The notes: generated from the sequence alone by a model not told the origin. Counted from the stretch's first letter, positions 1 through 11,814 are shown. The stretch: 64,000 nt of DNA from Roridomyces roridus (GCA_029378245.1 JARKIF010000001.1:1426001-1490000), one strand, 5' to 3'. Translations and numbers: made by a program.

Positions 1-1167
1 GGATCACGAGTTGAATGCCAGTGCGACGACGGTGTTGCAGACTGGTTCATCGTTGGTCGATCCGTACTCGGCTGTCGCGGCGGGATGCGCCTCATTATAG
101 TGGGTGTGAAATTTGAGCATTAAAACTGTCTAACGATTTCACAGCGGGCCGTTGCATGGTACTACTCCTCCTCGTTCGACTGGTCTGTTTCTAAATGGAT
201 GCCAGGTGGTGCTAACGAGGCCGTGATTCGCATGCTTGTTTCTATCGGCAAACCTGAGAATGTCCCGGCATTCATCGAGGCCGTGAAGAAGCGCGAAAAG
301 GTCCTCTCCGGATTTGGGCATCGGTGGGTCCCTTTCTACCCGATCTAATATTTTCTCAACGCGATTCCAGCGTGTACAAGACGGCGAGTGTTGTTGGCAT
401 AACAATTGTCTATTGTTCATATGTGCAAATAGTCGGATCCACGTTCTTTCATTGTTCGCAAGACTGCGGACGAGGTGTTCAAGATGTAGGCGTGTTGTGC
501 ATACATTCTCGTGCCGGTGCTGACGGATGTAGCACGGGCAAGGACGAATTGCTAGAAACGGCAATGGCCTTGCACGATGCCGCCATGAAGGACGAGTATT
601 TCGTCAGCCGCAAATTGGCACCGAATGTTGATTTCTGGTAAGTTTCCGACATCTATGGAGGATAACGCTGACCTCATGGTTCGCAGGAGGTATATTTCCG
701 CGCATATTCCGGTCTCTTTACTGAAAATTATTTGAAGCGGACTGATTTACCGCGCTATGGGTGCGTGTTGTGCATGCTGCTGAGCACGCGTTAACGGAGT
801 GCAGGTTTCCCCATGGATTACTTCCCGGTTCTGTTTGCAGTACCCCGGGTGGTCGGTTGGCTTGCGCACTGGCGACAGATGATGCTCCAGGAGGGCGGGG
901 TGAAGATCTGGCGACCAAGACAGGTAGAGATCACGCCGAGACTTGATGCGACGCTGAGACGTTTCGCAGATCTTTGTAGGAGCTGGCAAACGCGATTATG
1001 TGCCCATGGATGCACGGACTCCAGTCGAGGGCCTGAAGAAGAGTCCGTCCGTACTTGAGCATTCGGGGTGAGTGGAAAATCAAATTGATTGTGCCATGCC
1101 AACCGGAGAATTTTGCAGGATATCGAAGCGGACGAGCCTTGCCTCGTTCAAACATGCCAAGCTGTAG
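1..1167 (+). CDS. Citrate synthase, 3' part, peroxisomal type (5' end outside window)
   Basis: Condenses acetyl-CoA and oxaloacetate to citrate. The exons give the central and C-terminal part of the enzyme. Visible active-site landmarks are PLHGGANE (first catalytic His), GFGHRVYK (second His) and NVDF with GLIYRAMG (Asp region), followed by [10 protein letters not shown] and KIWRPRQ. Exons by eye: 2-99, 145-158, 206-323, 371-383, 433-485, 533-637, 738-760, 805-923, 970-1067, 1119-1167. The intron after 383 appears to have a GC donor (GCGAGT). The protein ends FKHAKL then TAG, and AKL is a classical PTS1, so a peroxisomal (glyoxylate-cycle or beta-oxidation linked) role is inferred. A 2-methylcitrate synthase is the main alternative, since the families are close. 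The N-terminus, and any mitochondrial presequence, lies before the window. Confidence 0.9.
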
Positions 1168-1346
1168 GAGGGGCCGTAGGTGCTAGGGGTATGCAATAGA
1201 CGTTCCTGAACAATTAATTTTCGTATAAATATGTTTGGCTCTATGAGCACCCATAACTGTGTGACCGTTGCCATCAATCATAACCTTTCCTTTTTCCTCT
1301 ACGACCTCCACCTGTTCATTCCTCCCTCCGCCCTCACTGCGATAAC

Positions 1347-2148
1347 ATGTTCGCCACACTCCTTACCGTCGCGCTCTTTGCTGCCCCCGCCTTCATTGGC
1401 GTCTCTGCTGCCGATGCTGATGCCGGCTCCCTCACCGCCCCCTCCTCACTCACCCAGGTCCTTCCTCTCCGGTTTCGCCCTACTCAAAAGATGCTTATTT
1501 CTTGCTAGTGCGGTGCTCTCCACCTCTCCTGGGACAACGTCAAATACCCCGTTGACGTTGCCATTGTCGACGCTGCTGACCCCTGCGGCCCGGTCGTGTG
1601 GGTGGCTCTTGTCTTGAGAGGGGTCTTTGAAAACTGAAACTGACACCATTCTTCAGTGCCGACCTCGGTGTCCACAGTGTCGGAAGCATCACCTGGACCG
1701 TTAACATGACCTCCTCTACCACCAAGAAGTACTACATCTCCGTCGTCGACGACGATGAGAATGAGCTGTGGTCCGATGCTGTCAGTACCCGTGTTCCGGT
1801 GGCTTCTGCCCGATTACTGACTGTCGATTCACTTTAGCTCGAAGTCCAACCCAGCAGTGACTCCAGCTGCTTCAATAACGCCGTTGTTAACTCCTCCCCC
1901 TCTGCGTAAGACGATCATTTCCTGGCTTGGCGGTTCGCTGACGCGGCGATAATAGGTCCGCGGTGGTTGCCCCTCTGCCTACCGAGACGGTCGGAGCTGC
2001 TGGTGCCGCCGTGACCAACGACCCTACCACCGACGGTTCCTCCCCTCTCGGCGCTGCTGGCGCAGGTAGCAGCAACGGTGCCGGCGTGCTCCACATGAAC
2101 CCCATCATGGCCCTTGGCGCCGTTTTTGCGGTTGCTATGATGCTCTAA
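1347..2148 (+). CDS. Small secreted, probably GPI-anchored Ser/Thr-rich protein
   Basis: Five exons (four introns of about 50-60 nt) give a protein of about 195 residues. It starts with a signal peptide (MFATLLTVALFAAPAFIGVSA), continues into a beta-rich domain containing CGALHLSWD, GSITWTVNMTSS and YYISVVDDDENELWSDA, then a Ser/Thr/Ala/Gly-rich stalk, and ends in a hydrophobic tail (PIMALGAVFAVAMML) preceded by small residues, the arrangement of a GPI-attachment signal. Cysteines fall at CGA, DPCGP and SSCFNN. This layout resembles the Kre9/Knh1-like or Ser-Thr-rich GPI family common in basidiomycete cell walls. No enzymatic motif is visible. The function is inferred as cell-wall or surface related and the exact family is uncertain. 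Confidence 0.72.
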
Positions 2149-2423
2149 ATACGACCCGATACCCTCCCCCTAACGCCTTGGTGGTGCATACCTGCGTTCT
2201 TTTTTTTTCTATCCTTATTTCACTGTACCTCCACCATGGGGGATGCTCCTCCCTGGCGCTGCGCTAGCATCCTCCCGCTGGTCTTTTTGTTGGTTTTGTT
2301 AGGGGTGTAGAGCAGATTCACTTTTGGATTCAGGATTGTTCATCGCCTGTCTTGATGTCGGGTCGATTCATTTGTTGAATATTTACCAATCTTTCATCAA
2401 TATATACCTGCCCCGTTACCACC

Positions 2424-2797
2424 ATGACCTCGAGTGATGATTGGCATACAATGTGAGATGGAAGGAGCGTTCTGGATGATACTGACATGCGTCTGAAGAA
2501 CTGTTCGCGTGCCCTTTGCCTCGGCCAAGCACGCGCTGATCGCGATGCAAGCAATTCAAGTGGATGCGGAGCTCCAACCACACGCTGTGAAGCGGGCGCT
2601 CTCGGTACAAGACGATGTGTTGATAGCGTGCGTGTCCAGGCGAGCCTCAGGGTTTCCAAGTTACTCACAGCCGCAGGACATTCGACACCCTCACCGTCCG
2701 CTTGGCCCGTCTCACCGTAAACTCTTACCTCGAAAACGTGGATCTTGTCGTACGGACACTACAAGGATTCGGAGACGACGCAGATCGTCTTTCCTGA
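2424..2797 (+). CDS. PCC1: EKC/KEOPS complex subunit Pcc1 (LAGE3 family)
   Basis: Three exons (2424-2452, 2499-2627, 2678-2797) encode about 92 residues, the usual Pcc1 length and too small to stand out in any single frame. The order of conserved segments matches the family: VRVPFASAKHALIAMQAI, a VDAEL/VKRAL region, then LARLTVNSYLENVDLVVRTL near the C-terminus, typical of the Pcc1 second helix. Pcc1 is the dimerisation subunit of KEOPS, which makes N6-threonylcarbamoyl-adenosine at position 37 of ANN-decoding tRNAs and also influences telomeres and transcription. The start ATG lies in the sequence CACCATGA. The stop at 2795-2797 is about 70 bp from the convergent stop of the PA2G4-like gene. 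Confidence 0.85.
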
Positions 2798-2866
2798 CTT
2801 AGTTACTTGATTCATTGTGTATGCAAGATTGAATGCACGGGATAGTAGTTGGTACAACATGAAAAT

Positions 2867-4405
2867 TTACTCTTCCTTGTCTTCCGCCTCGGCTTCTCCA
2901 GCCGCCTTGGCCTTCTTCTTCTTGGATTTCTTGCTCTCCCGTAGACTCTGTGCCAGTAGAGCCTTGAGCTCCTCGTCCTCGAGCTCCTTGTCCGTCTTGA
3001 CCAGCTCCGGCTTGTACCAAATCGGAGGTTGCGTGATCAGCGACGGGCCACCGGGCAGGAGTGCGATCGTAAAGTGGAATGCAGCAACAAAGGTGTTGGA
3101 GGGTGTGTAGCTGGGATTATCGTTAAGTTTTGAGAAAAAAGAAGATAAAAAATACGCACATGACCTCGTATGGCTTGACCAGGCCGTGCTGAACCGCCTC
3201 TTGCAGGCCCATGCGCGACCGCTTCTCGTCCTCGAGCGTGCGGATGTTGAAAGGGAACGCAGCAGCCTTCTTCTGCACTTCTGAAAAGACGGCACGGGAG
3301 TTTTTCATTTTGAGCTGGTACGAGACGGCAGAATCCCGCTGGAAAATCGACGTCCGCGTATCCTCGATCCGAGCCTGGAAATATTGGGATTATCGGCACC
3401 TCAGAGAGATTAGATGCCAACCTTGCCGTCGTCGCCCGACGAGACCAGGATGTCCATGCCGTAAACCTCGCCCTCCACAAAGGTGGCGACCTCAAAGTCG
3501 CGCTTCTGCGCCTCGCTCGGGTTCAGGATGATTCGTTTCTTTCCATCGATGACATTTTGCGTCTGCTGGCAAGACAGCATGCCTAGAAGGAATAAATTAT
3601 CGAGAGACATCGAGATTTCCGGAACGCACCCTCGACAGGCTTGCAGTCCCAAGCAGCAGCAGCCTTGCCAACGACCTCGGTCACGGCCCAGTTCTTGTTC
3701 CCGACCTTGATTGTGCGCATCGCAAGCTCGGCAGCGTGCCATGCGGCCTTGAGAACATCTGCCCGCCGTCCGGTGACAGGGTTCTCGGGCGTAGCACCAA
3801 CGACGATAGTCTCAGCACTAATCGCAGCAAAGCCGTCGATTTGCGCGCCAATGTGAATCTTGACCACGTCGTCTTTGGCGAGGGCCTGCGACGACTGTGG
3901 GTCTGAACTGTTTTGTTTTTCGATTCGAATGAGTCATCGGTGCTCGTCGTCTCGGGACCGAGGGAAAACGTACGCTAGAGGCGAAAAATGTGCGACGGTG
4001 TTGTTCACCGAGATGGAGGTCGGGAAGGCGATGCCTGTAATCGCCCAGAAGAAAAATCAAGCACAGATCGCGGTACAAGGAGCACAATTGGCGTACCCTT
4101 GCTCACTTTGGCGCCCTTGACGTTTTTGTTGTACACACCAGCAGTGCCGGCCTCGAGGAGTTTGTCTCCTTCGATGCAGAGATCAATAATCTTGGCTCCC
4201 TCGACGGCGATATCGATTAATTTTTTCATTACATGGTTGACGATCTCCGCTGCAGTCTGCAAAACGCGCAGAAGTCAGCTGTTCAGCGCGCATCGTGAGG
4301 TCGTGTGAGGTTGACCTTGTATTTCGTCAAATCGGCCTCGGCCGACGATGGCGCGGCCTTCTTGTCCTCGGCGGGGGCAGCAGCGGGCTTCTCGGTGTCG
4401 GACAT
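2867..4405 (-). CDS. PA2G4/EBP1-like protein (non-peptidase M24 family)
   Basis: A member of the methionine-aminopeptidase fold family related to human PA2G4 (EBP1) and fission yeast 42-kDa curved-DNA-binding protein. These bind ribosomes or RNA and link growth to ribosome assembly, and normally lack peptidase activity. Spliced from about seven exons: MSDTEKPAAAPAEDKK start, TAAEIVNHVMKKLIDIAVEG, IDLCIEGDKLLEAGTAGVYN, the VKIHIGAQIDGFAA segment, a VGNKNWAVTEVVGKAA region, FVEGEVYGMDILVSSGDGK-like strand, KNSRAVFSEVQKK, then LPGGPSLITQPPIWYKPELV and a Lys-rich tail ending EAEDKEE. The Lys-rich stretch (KKSKKKKAKA) is typical of PA2G4 C-termini. Metal ligands of true aminopeptidases are not apparent at the expected places. 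Start chosen at the first ATG of the MSDTEKP exon. Confidence 0.88.
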
Positions 4406-4602
4406 GGAGGGCTCTGTGCAAGTTTGTGGAGAGCCTGACGACGCGAGCTAACTGCAACTAAGTTCACAGGCACGTGCCCAAAAAACGAGGGAGAAAAAAA
4501 GAGTACAGTGTATTCCGCAGATGTACGAGTTATAGGTATGTGCAATGTAGTCCTACATAATGGCTAATATATAGTTTAGATAGCTGTAAATACAGAGAAG
4601 GG

Positions 4603-6512
4603 TTAGGACGTTGCTGGCTTCCAGCCAACAAACGCGCGTAGTGAGCGGCATAAATCAGCAGACGATGGTGGTTGGAACGCCTCGTCGCGCTGCGAGGGGA
4701 GGCGATTCCGCCAGACACGCCAGTCTGGTGTCGAGTCTGGTTCGACCCAACCGAATTCAGAGCCAATGCGACCACGCATAGCAATCCGATCGGACATGTC
4801 GTTTTCCCAGCTGCTCCAGTCCGCCTCAAACGCCTCCCGAGGTGACGTTCGGTATGCCAGGATGCGGTTGTCTTTGAAACGCGCCGTCTTGGTGACGACA
4901 GGCAGATCGCTGGGGAATATTCGTTGATATTCCTGGTAAATTGCCTCCTTGCAAGCCGTGACCGTGCTGACGGTCTTGGCCAGGTGCATTCGTCCCCAGA
5001 AGGGGACCGTGCGGTGCGAGGAACCGGTGGATTTCGATTTAATCGAATAAACGTCCACGTCGCTCAACCGTTTCGACGACGGAGTTAAATCAAAGAGGGT
5101 ATCGGCGTCAAAGGAGTCGTCACTGCTTCGTGACCCGCCGTGGGAGGTTGCCGAGCTGGGGGGAAGGGATATTTGGAGTGAAGGGTGGGTCTGTATGTTG
5201 TCAAAGAACGATGACAGATAGAACGGAAGGACGGTGATGACGCTTTTGGCGAGGAATCGACGCGCAAGCATGGCGTCCCATGCAGTTTTGAGGCGGGTAT
5301 GGTCTTGTGGATGGTGGTCCGGGGTAAGTATTTCTGGATCGCTATCTTGAGGAAAGTAGGCGGTATTTCGAAGGGTGAGCGGGGGCTCAAAGTGCCCGCC
5401 TATGTCAAAGGGTATGGAGCTCGAGGGCGACGAGGTCGTTGTCTCTGGCAGAGTCGGAAGACTGGTTTTCTTGGTGACTCGAGGTTCCTCGCCGGTCTCT
5501 GGGATGCTCCAAAAATCCGACTGGACCGTATTGGAACTCCTGGCGGAATATGCACTGGGCGGCGCAGAGTCCTTGCGTTCCCGTGTGAAATCCAGACTCA
5601 GAGGAGCCAGATAATTCCGTGCCGGGCGTTGAGGCGCACACGGAAATATGAGGTCTTCCTCTATTATCTCCAAGACACCGTCCGGTTGCATGACCCTGGA
5701 GACCTCCTGTTTGCAAGGTTGTCAAGCGGAGACCCTTGGCATGGAAATAGCGCCTACCTCCAGGACAAACTGCCACTACGAGGCGGATCAGCGATCGTAT
5801 TTGTGTCCAGGCGGATAACACATACCTCGTCCTCGGGAACGCCCAAACCAATGCCAGAGATATGCACAAAGTCGAAATGATCGGATGGGAAGGGAAGGCC
5901 ATCAAGACTGACGGCAGGGTCGGTTAAAATTTTGAGAACGGTTGGCGCTCAAAGTGGCTTACAGGTTGCCATGCACCCATTTGAGGCGGCCGCCGAGTTC
6001 AGCGGCGAGCGGGAGAGCTGACGCCTCCAGTCCGGAATCCTCGAGAGATCGCATGTAGTAGGCGTCGAGTTGGAGAAGCTCGGGCTGAATATCCTTGAGA
6101 TCGAACCCGATGATGCGCGCGTTCTGGAGGCGCGTCAAACTTGAGAGCGTGATGAGAGAATAGGCCACTGACCGGCCATTGTCGCGCCGCCTCCATGGCC
6201 CAATACCCTCCACCGCACCCGAGGTCAAGTATCACCCTTGGTGGCGCGTCGAACTGATGCATCGTCAAGCCTCCAAAGCAACTCTGCAGAAACATTTGAT
6301 CCCAGTTGTCGCTGTCAAAAGAGGTCGGAAAACGACAGGCAAGGAAGCAGACAGTAGATTCACAAGTTTATCATGTCGAGGGAATGGCTGAGGGGATAGA
6401 CCACTTCACCGGGTCTCCGCCGAGAGGCCTTCTGCTTCAAAAGGACGGCCTGCACATCCTTCTCCAGTGAGTGGACGGCCGATCCCTGCGGCTGGAGAGA
6501 GAGACGAGACAT
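4603..6512 (-). CDS. SAM-dependent methyltransferase (class I), substrate unknown
   Basis: About 550 residues in six exons, including an 18-nt exon (WQFVLE). The N-terminal exon MSRLSLQPQGSAVHSLEKD splices to FDNWDQMFLQSCFGGL, then motif I VILDLGCGGGYWAMEAA, a motif II-like strand ARIIGFDL, KWVHGNL, and motif III/post-I DGLPFPSDHFDFVHISGIG followed by EVSRVMQPDGVLEIIEED. This is the order of a Rossmann-fold methyltransferase acting on small molecules or proteins. A long Ser/Pro-rich region follows (EYLAP-like, many SS/SP), then a second folded C-terminal part with WGRMHLAKTVSTVTACKEAIY and WSSWENDMSDRIAMRGRIG, which looks like the C-terminal domain of fungal regulatory methyltransferases. The substrate cannot be told from the sequence. 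Confidence 0.72.
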
Positions 6513-6620
6513 TGGGAGAAGATGGGTCGCTTAGGCATAAAATAAGGACCAAGGGTCCAATGCCATGCTCTCGGGAAAGGAATGTCCAAATATCTCACGT
6601 GCCGCTGTCGGAAGTGCCAA

Positions 6621-7156
6621 ATGCTCTCAGCCAGTGTCCGTCGTCATCTTGCTCGACGCGTACTGCGTCCTGCCCTCGTCCGTGGATATGCAACACCCGT
6701 AAAGGAGCCTAATCCCACGCTCAATGGCTACCCCGAGCTCCCCGACGTCTCCCACCAATACCGCCCTGCCCTTGGCTGGCAAGACCAACTCTTACGGCGC
6801 AACTTTGGCGACACTGTGCGTGTCAATCTCCGTCTACGTGGCGTCTATCATGCTCAGCTCCGCGCAGGTCCATCACCACGAGGAAGTCCACTCGATGTGG
6901 GGTCCCGACATCCCGGTCATCCCGCCCAACCAGGCCCTCCGACAGTTTCTTATCGCAGTTGGCTGCTTCCTCACCGGCGGTCTTTTCATAAAGACGTTTC
7001 TCGTCCCCGAAAGTCCGGTAATACCCCGCGAGTACCCATTCAACGGGCTGGAGGATCAACTTGGCGGAGGCAAGGTAAGCAAACGGACATCTGCTGCTAT
7101 TCCGATCTTGACTTGTTTCCCAGGCCAACCCTGAAGCCGAGAGTAGCGACGAATGA
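6621..7156 (+). CDS. NDUFB8: NADH:ubiquinone oxidoreductase subunit NDUFB8 (ASHI) homologue
   Basis: Accessory subunit of the complex I membrane arm. Three exons give about 145 residues. The start at 6621 gives a classic mitochondrial presequence (MLSASVRRHLARRV, Arg-rich, no acidic residues) and is preferred to an in-frame ATG at 6582. After it come NGYPELPDVSHQYRPALGW, LRRNFGD, the single transmembrane helix QFLIAVGCFLTGGLFIKTFL and EYPFNGLEDQLGG, matching the order of segments in NDUFB8 (YP.LPD.S, RLNWGEP, membrane helix, YPYNNL). Introns fall after FGDT and after GGGK. The gene is divergent from the methyltransferase, with about 108 bp between starts, and precedes the tRNA gene. Confidence 0.82.
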
Positions 7157-7721
7157 TGCTCCCGTAAAATACACTACACACAAGATAGAATCAAATTCCC
7201 TCTGGCCCGACGTGAAACAAACGGCGCTCCGCTTGTATTCATCACCTCGCTTCTGGCCATGTTACGGGATTCTTGGATTGGATGATTACTTGTCCCAATT
7301 GCCGTTGACAGACCAGCTACCACTAACCTCGTTGGTCCTCTCCGCGAACGGTACGGATCACATGGATTTCATTATGCACGACGCCTCCACGCGTATCCAC
7401 CGGTGTGAATCGACGCGACGGAGAGGTGAACTGAGGTGGGAAACACGGACGACAACCGGCATTTTCAGAGACCCTTGGTCATGCAGCACGTCGGGCGTTC
7501 GACGGGCACGATGGTGATGCAGTCAATCGTCATGGTGCTATGCCCGAGTTTTCCGCGGGTGTCTCTTCTTCAGCTGGAATGCCGGTATGGTGATAGCCCT
7601 CGCTTCAACCATTGTTTGGAGCGGAAGCCAGGTGTTCAGAATTCTAAGAAAAGTGGAACGCCCGTTCTCAAGACCTCAGGGGCAGGGAGAAGGTATATAC
7701 CCTCGGCTGCATTTCGTCGTA
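7157..7721. other. Intergenic region between NDUFB8 and tRNA-Met
   Basis: I see no exon set or recognised domain here. Open frames run through it on the plus strand and across the tRNA gene, which argues that they are not real. The sequence probably holds the NDUFB8 3' UTR and tRNA 5' flank. Confidence 0.5.
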
Positions 7722-7817
7722 AGCAGCATGGCGCAGATGGAAGCGCGCGGGGCCCATATAGGACAGTCAAGTTCGCTCGTTACCCCGAGGTCACTGGATC
7801 GAAACCAGTTGCTGCTA
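7722..7817 (+). tRNA. Initiator tRNA-Met (CAT) with a 23-nt intron
   Basis: Full cloverleaf by eye. Acceptor arms 7722-7728 (AGCAGCA) and 7810-7816 (TGCTGCT), discriminator A7817. D stem GCGC/GCGC with loop AGATGGAA. Anticodon stem CGGGG (7748-7752) with CCCCG (7783-7787). Anticodon CAT at 7755-7757. T stem ACTGG/CCAGT with loop ATCGAAA. A54 and A60 in the T loop instead of T54, and the A1:T72 pair, are hallmarks of eukaryotic initiator tRNA. An intron of 23 nt (7759-7781) sits one base 3' of the anticodon, the canonical place for tRNA endonuclease. A TTTT run follows at about 7820-7835, fitting Pol III termination. Confidence 0.93.
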
Positions 7818-7897
7818 TATTCTTTTGCGATTTTAATTGTTCCTGTTCTTCTTTTGACTGATTTTATTCGAACATCTTCAAACCAAAGACTGCTTCG

Positions 7898-10800
7898 TTA
7901 AGATTCCGAGTCTGTATCATCTACATCCTCCTTCGACCGCCCATACGCCGGCTTGGGCTTCGGACGTGGCCGCAACTGAACAGCAAGACCCTCATCCCCA
8001 TCCAGCTGTCCTTGAAACTCCGCCTCATCCTCATCCTTGCTCTTCCGAGACGCATCCACTTTCGCTCCCCGACCTCGACCTCGACCCCTTCTTCCGCCAC
8101 GCGATGGCCCTTTGCCCTTGGCAGGCGCCTTCTTGGCAGCCTTCCTCTTGGTAGGCTCGTCGGCATCATGATCGCCTGTATCATCGTCTGCCTCTGACCC
8201 TTCCTCCGCCGGCTCCTTCGATCCCCTCTTCTGCTTCTTCCGAAAATCCGAGATGACCTGTTGGAGCCGTTTGCTATCGTACGCCTTCCTCTTTCTTGGA
8301 GCGACAGTCCCGCTTCCCGCGCCCACATCGAAATAGGCGTTGAGGTCTCCTTGTTTGTTTACTGCACCAGCCTACGTGAATAATATGAGTTGAAATACTT
8401 GGCGTAAAGATGTTTAAATACCTGTCCACGTTTGCGGATCTTCTGTATGACGGGAAGGAGTAGTTCGTCTACTTTCGTGGCCGGCCAACCAAGTTCCGCG
8501 TAGATGAAACTGAAGGAAATGAGAATGGAACGAGGCATCGTGTGTGCACGTACTGTCGGAGAGCATCCAAGTCTGGCAAACCCCATTTAAACGGCTCGTC
8601 CGATTCATCGACAGTAGGATGGTAATACGCATCCCTCTGTAGACCGTCAGACGAATATCCACAAAACACCACGGAATACATACGACAACAGGATTGGGCC
8701 ACTCTGGAGGTATATACAAGTCCTTGAATTTCTTCTTCTGCAAAAAGATATCAATATAAACACGCTCGACCCGGGAATCACTCACGAATCTCTTCCTGAA
8801 CTTGGACTTGTTGTCCTGCTCCCTATCCTTCCCAGACTGCACCTTGGTCCACCAATCCTTGAACTTGTGCAGTCCGTCCTGGCCAGGAAACTCCTCCAAC
8901 AACTCCATCGCAACGACTGGCCCGACACCCGGGAGCCCGTCGACATAGTCACTCCCAAGGAGGTACGCAAGTCGAATCAACGTATCCCTATCTAAACCCA
9001 ATTCACGGCTTAGATCGGAAAGCAAGAAACATTCAACGGTTTTAGATTGGTTGAACATGTTCTTGAAGACGCGTTGGCTGCCAAAGAGGAAGACGTCCGA
9101 GTCGTCCGTGATCACGCCGTTCACCAATCCTAGGTGTACGAGCTCTGCGCATTGAGCTTCGGCTTCCATCGGTGCGGTGATGTAAGGGATGCCAAAGAGA
9201 CTGAGCATGGTCTATCACAAAGATCAGCTCTTGCCTTGAGCGGCAACAACGCGACGCACCATAATCTGCGAAATCATCTGCTGGTTAATATCACCCTCGT
9301 CCCTCATCGCAGCCTTCTTCTGCTCGTTCAACACCTTGATCTCAGCATCAATCTCCCTTTGCACATCACTCAAATCCTTTCCCTTGACTTGCGACATGAA
9401 TCGCGCGAATTCGCCCTCTTCCGCGGCGGGATCCATTTCTTGGGCGGCGTCCCAGTCTTCTGGGATCGGGGAAGCTTTGCGGGGTTGGTTCTCCTGCCCG
9501 AGGAGGGGAGAGGGGGAGCGTGACCAGTCGATGAGAAGTGTGCCTGGTTCCTCGTCCTCTAAGTTAGCATCCTCGATGACAAGGTCTTCGGGTTGGAGGA
9601 GATTTGGTGAGTCTTCGACATGCGTAGAGTCGTCAACTGGAATCGGCAAGTCGGTAGCAGGAGTAAACGACGGCGGGGTTTGGATATCAGTCCAAATCTC
9701 TGCCGTCACTTCGGCGAACTGGGAAGGTTCGGGCGGCATTTCCTCCTCCATCATATCGGGCTGCAAAGGAGAAAAGGACCTCCGAGAAATTGGAGAAGGC
9801 TCCCGAACCGGCACGACTTCCTCCATCTCTTCGTCGGAACCATCTCCAGCGTCATCCTGAATCGCAGAAGCCGAAGACCCAGGGTCCGACTGCAGCAAAA
9901 CAGGTTTCCCAAATGAAAGTCCTCCGACCTCTGGAACCCGATCCAACGGAGTATCAGATGCAACAAGCGTCAAATCTCGTTTTGGCGGCGTCTCCTGGTG
10001 CAACAAAACCGGTTCCCCAAACAAAGAAAACGAAGGTTTCACAGGTGAACTTGAGTGACCTTTAGCTGGCGGTTTAGTTGGTGTCCTCCCAACCACACCA
10101 CCGATCGAAAGGGCAGTCTCCAATCTATTCCCATGCAAAAACACATCATCGTCATGCAGAGAATGTCGAGTGACAGAATCAGACGATTTCCGTGGTGTAG
10201 AATCAACCAGTTTGGAAGACGAGGCGACGGCGTTGACGAGTGGCGGTCGGTGCACTCGCACAGTAGAGGCATTAGCCTGGTCGATAGACTCTTGAATGGC
10301 CAATGCGAGCTCGGCATCTTCATCGTCGTCTATTGGAATCATCGCGTCCTCGTCATCCAACTCGAAAAGTGGGCGGGTGGGTGGAGCAGCACTCTTTGTC
10401 CGTTGGGGTAACGGCGGCTTCTTGGCTGCATGTCTGCTGGCGATGGCCGCAAGATTCATAGACCTCTGATATTCCTGCAAGTCTGCGTCGGGTGCACCAG
10501 CTGAAGGTCTAGAAATTTGATCAGTCAAAGCTTCGCGTATTTGACCGCCATGCTCACATGGCAACCTCCTCCATTTCTTCATCGCTGTCATCGTCCGGCA
10601 CAACAACAGCCTTCTTCTCATCCTGGTCAATCTCAATGGGCTTCTCCTTCGTTCCATCATCCCGAATACCAAGAATCCACCCGCCGTCATGCCCCTCGTT
10701 CTTGATCAAGACATACTCCCTGTTCCGCTCACTGGCAACGCGAACCGGAATCGTAATGTTGGCCTTTCCGATACTGTCCGTCGTCATCAACAACTGCTGC

Positions 10801-11707
10801 GTTAGGGTATTCCGCTGCCTCAGATTCTGAATCTGCTGCTTCGAAAAGTCCAACGGCGTACGCGCGCTTTTAAGCATATTTTGCAGCCGCGCGTAGGAGG
10901 TTTGCCGGGACTTGAGGCGCAGGTCGCCGACAATTTCGTATTGCACTTCCGTGGGAAGCTCGCGGAATGCGGGAGAGGTGATGTCGAAATCCTCCGGACG
11001 CATGTCCTCGATGAATTCACGCAGCTCGTCTTCAGTTGCGAGACGTGGGTCAGGGACGGGGGCGCGTGTAGCCGAGTTGATCGCTGCCTCGAGGTCGAGG
11101 TCTGGGAGACGGTAGGGGTCGTGGTCGTGAAACTTGGGTTTACTCGGGGAGACGGTAGTGGGTTGGGTATCTGGTTGTTTTCGGACGGCAGGCGTCATGG
11201 GGGTCGACCCTTGGATATCTTCGAGATATACGGTATTGTCGTCGAGTACAGGTGGGCCGGCAGGCGCCTTTCCCTTTCCCTTGACGGGTTTCTGCGCTCC
11301 GTTCACGGCTGCTCGTCTAAGCTGAGCGGCAAGGAGCTTTTCAGCTAGTTTCGCATGACTGCTAGCCGCCCCGCTCTTCTTCTTCCTCCGATCGTTCAGA
11401 GTATTCCTCTTCAAGGCCGGAGCGCCACCGTCGAAGACAAAGACTGGTTTGATTCCATAGAACAAGAGTTTCGCGATTCGACGAAGAAATCCAAGGACGT
11501 GAGCGTTCGACAGCGCGCGGCCGTCATTGTCGCGCATAGTAGCCTGGCCAAGAGATGAAGAGCGCGCTACAGAGGGACATTGGAGCGTACCTGGAACTGG
11601 TAGATCCAAATACTTGAATCAATGGCCATAATCTGACCCTCCATCGTCTCGAGCATGACGGGTCTGCCGACGGGCGAGAGGAGCTTCCACAAACTCTTGA
11701 CACCCAT
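7898..11707 (-). CDS. RAD2: DNA repair endonuclease Rad2/XPG
   Basis: Structure-specific endonuclease that makes the 3' incision in nucleotide excision repair; acts in the nucleus with TFIIH. The N domain begins MGVKSLWKLLSPVGRPVMLE and includes AIDSSIWIYQFQ and KPVFVFDGGAPALK (metal-binding Asp). A long acidic spacer of several hundred residues follows (EEMEEV, IPIDDDEDAELALAIQESID), typical of XPG rather than FEN1 or EXO1. The I domain has APMEAEAQCAELV, ITDDSDVFLFGSQRVFK and LLGSDYVDGLPGVGPVVAME (helix-hairpin-helix). The C-terminus is basic (RKRKAYDSKRL, RGGRRGRGRGRG), probably the nuclear localisation and TFIIH/PCNA region, ending DDTDSES. Roughly 1,150-1,200 residues, the usual XPG size. 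Several short introns; start at the conserved MGVKSLW. Confidence 0.95.
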
Positions 11708-11814
11708 GGCAAAATCTGAGGAGGAGCAGGTTGTTGGCTGGTCCCATCAGTGCTCGTAATGAGCGCGTCTTGACTCGGTGTTTCGGTCTGTTGTGCTGCG
11801 TGCCGGGGCCGGCG

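Noticed and set aside
7436..7861. Plus-strand open frame of 141 codons
   Set aside because: It runs straight through the tRNA-Met gene and shows no homology.
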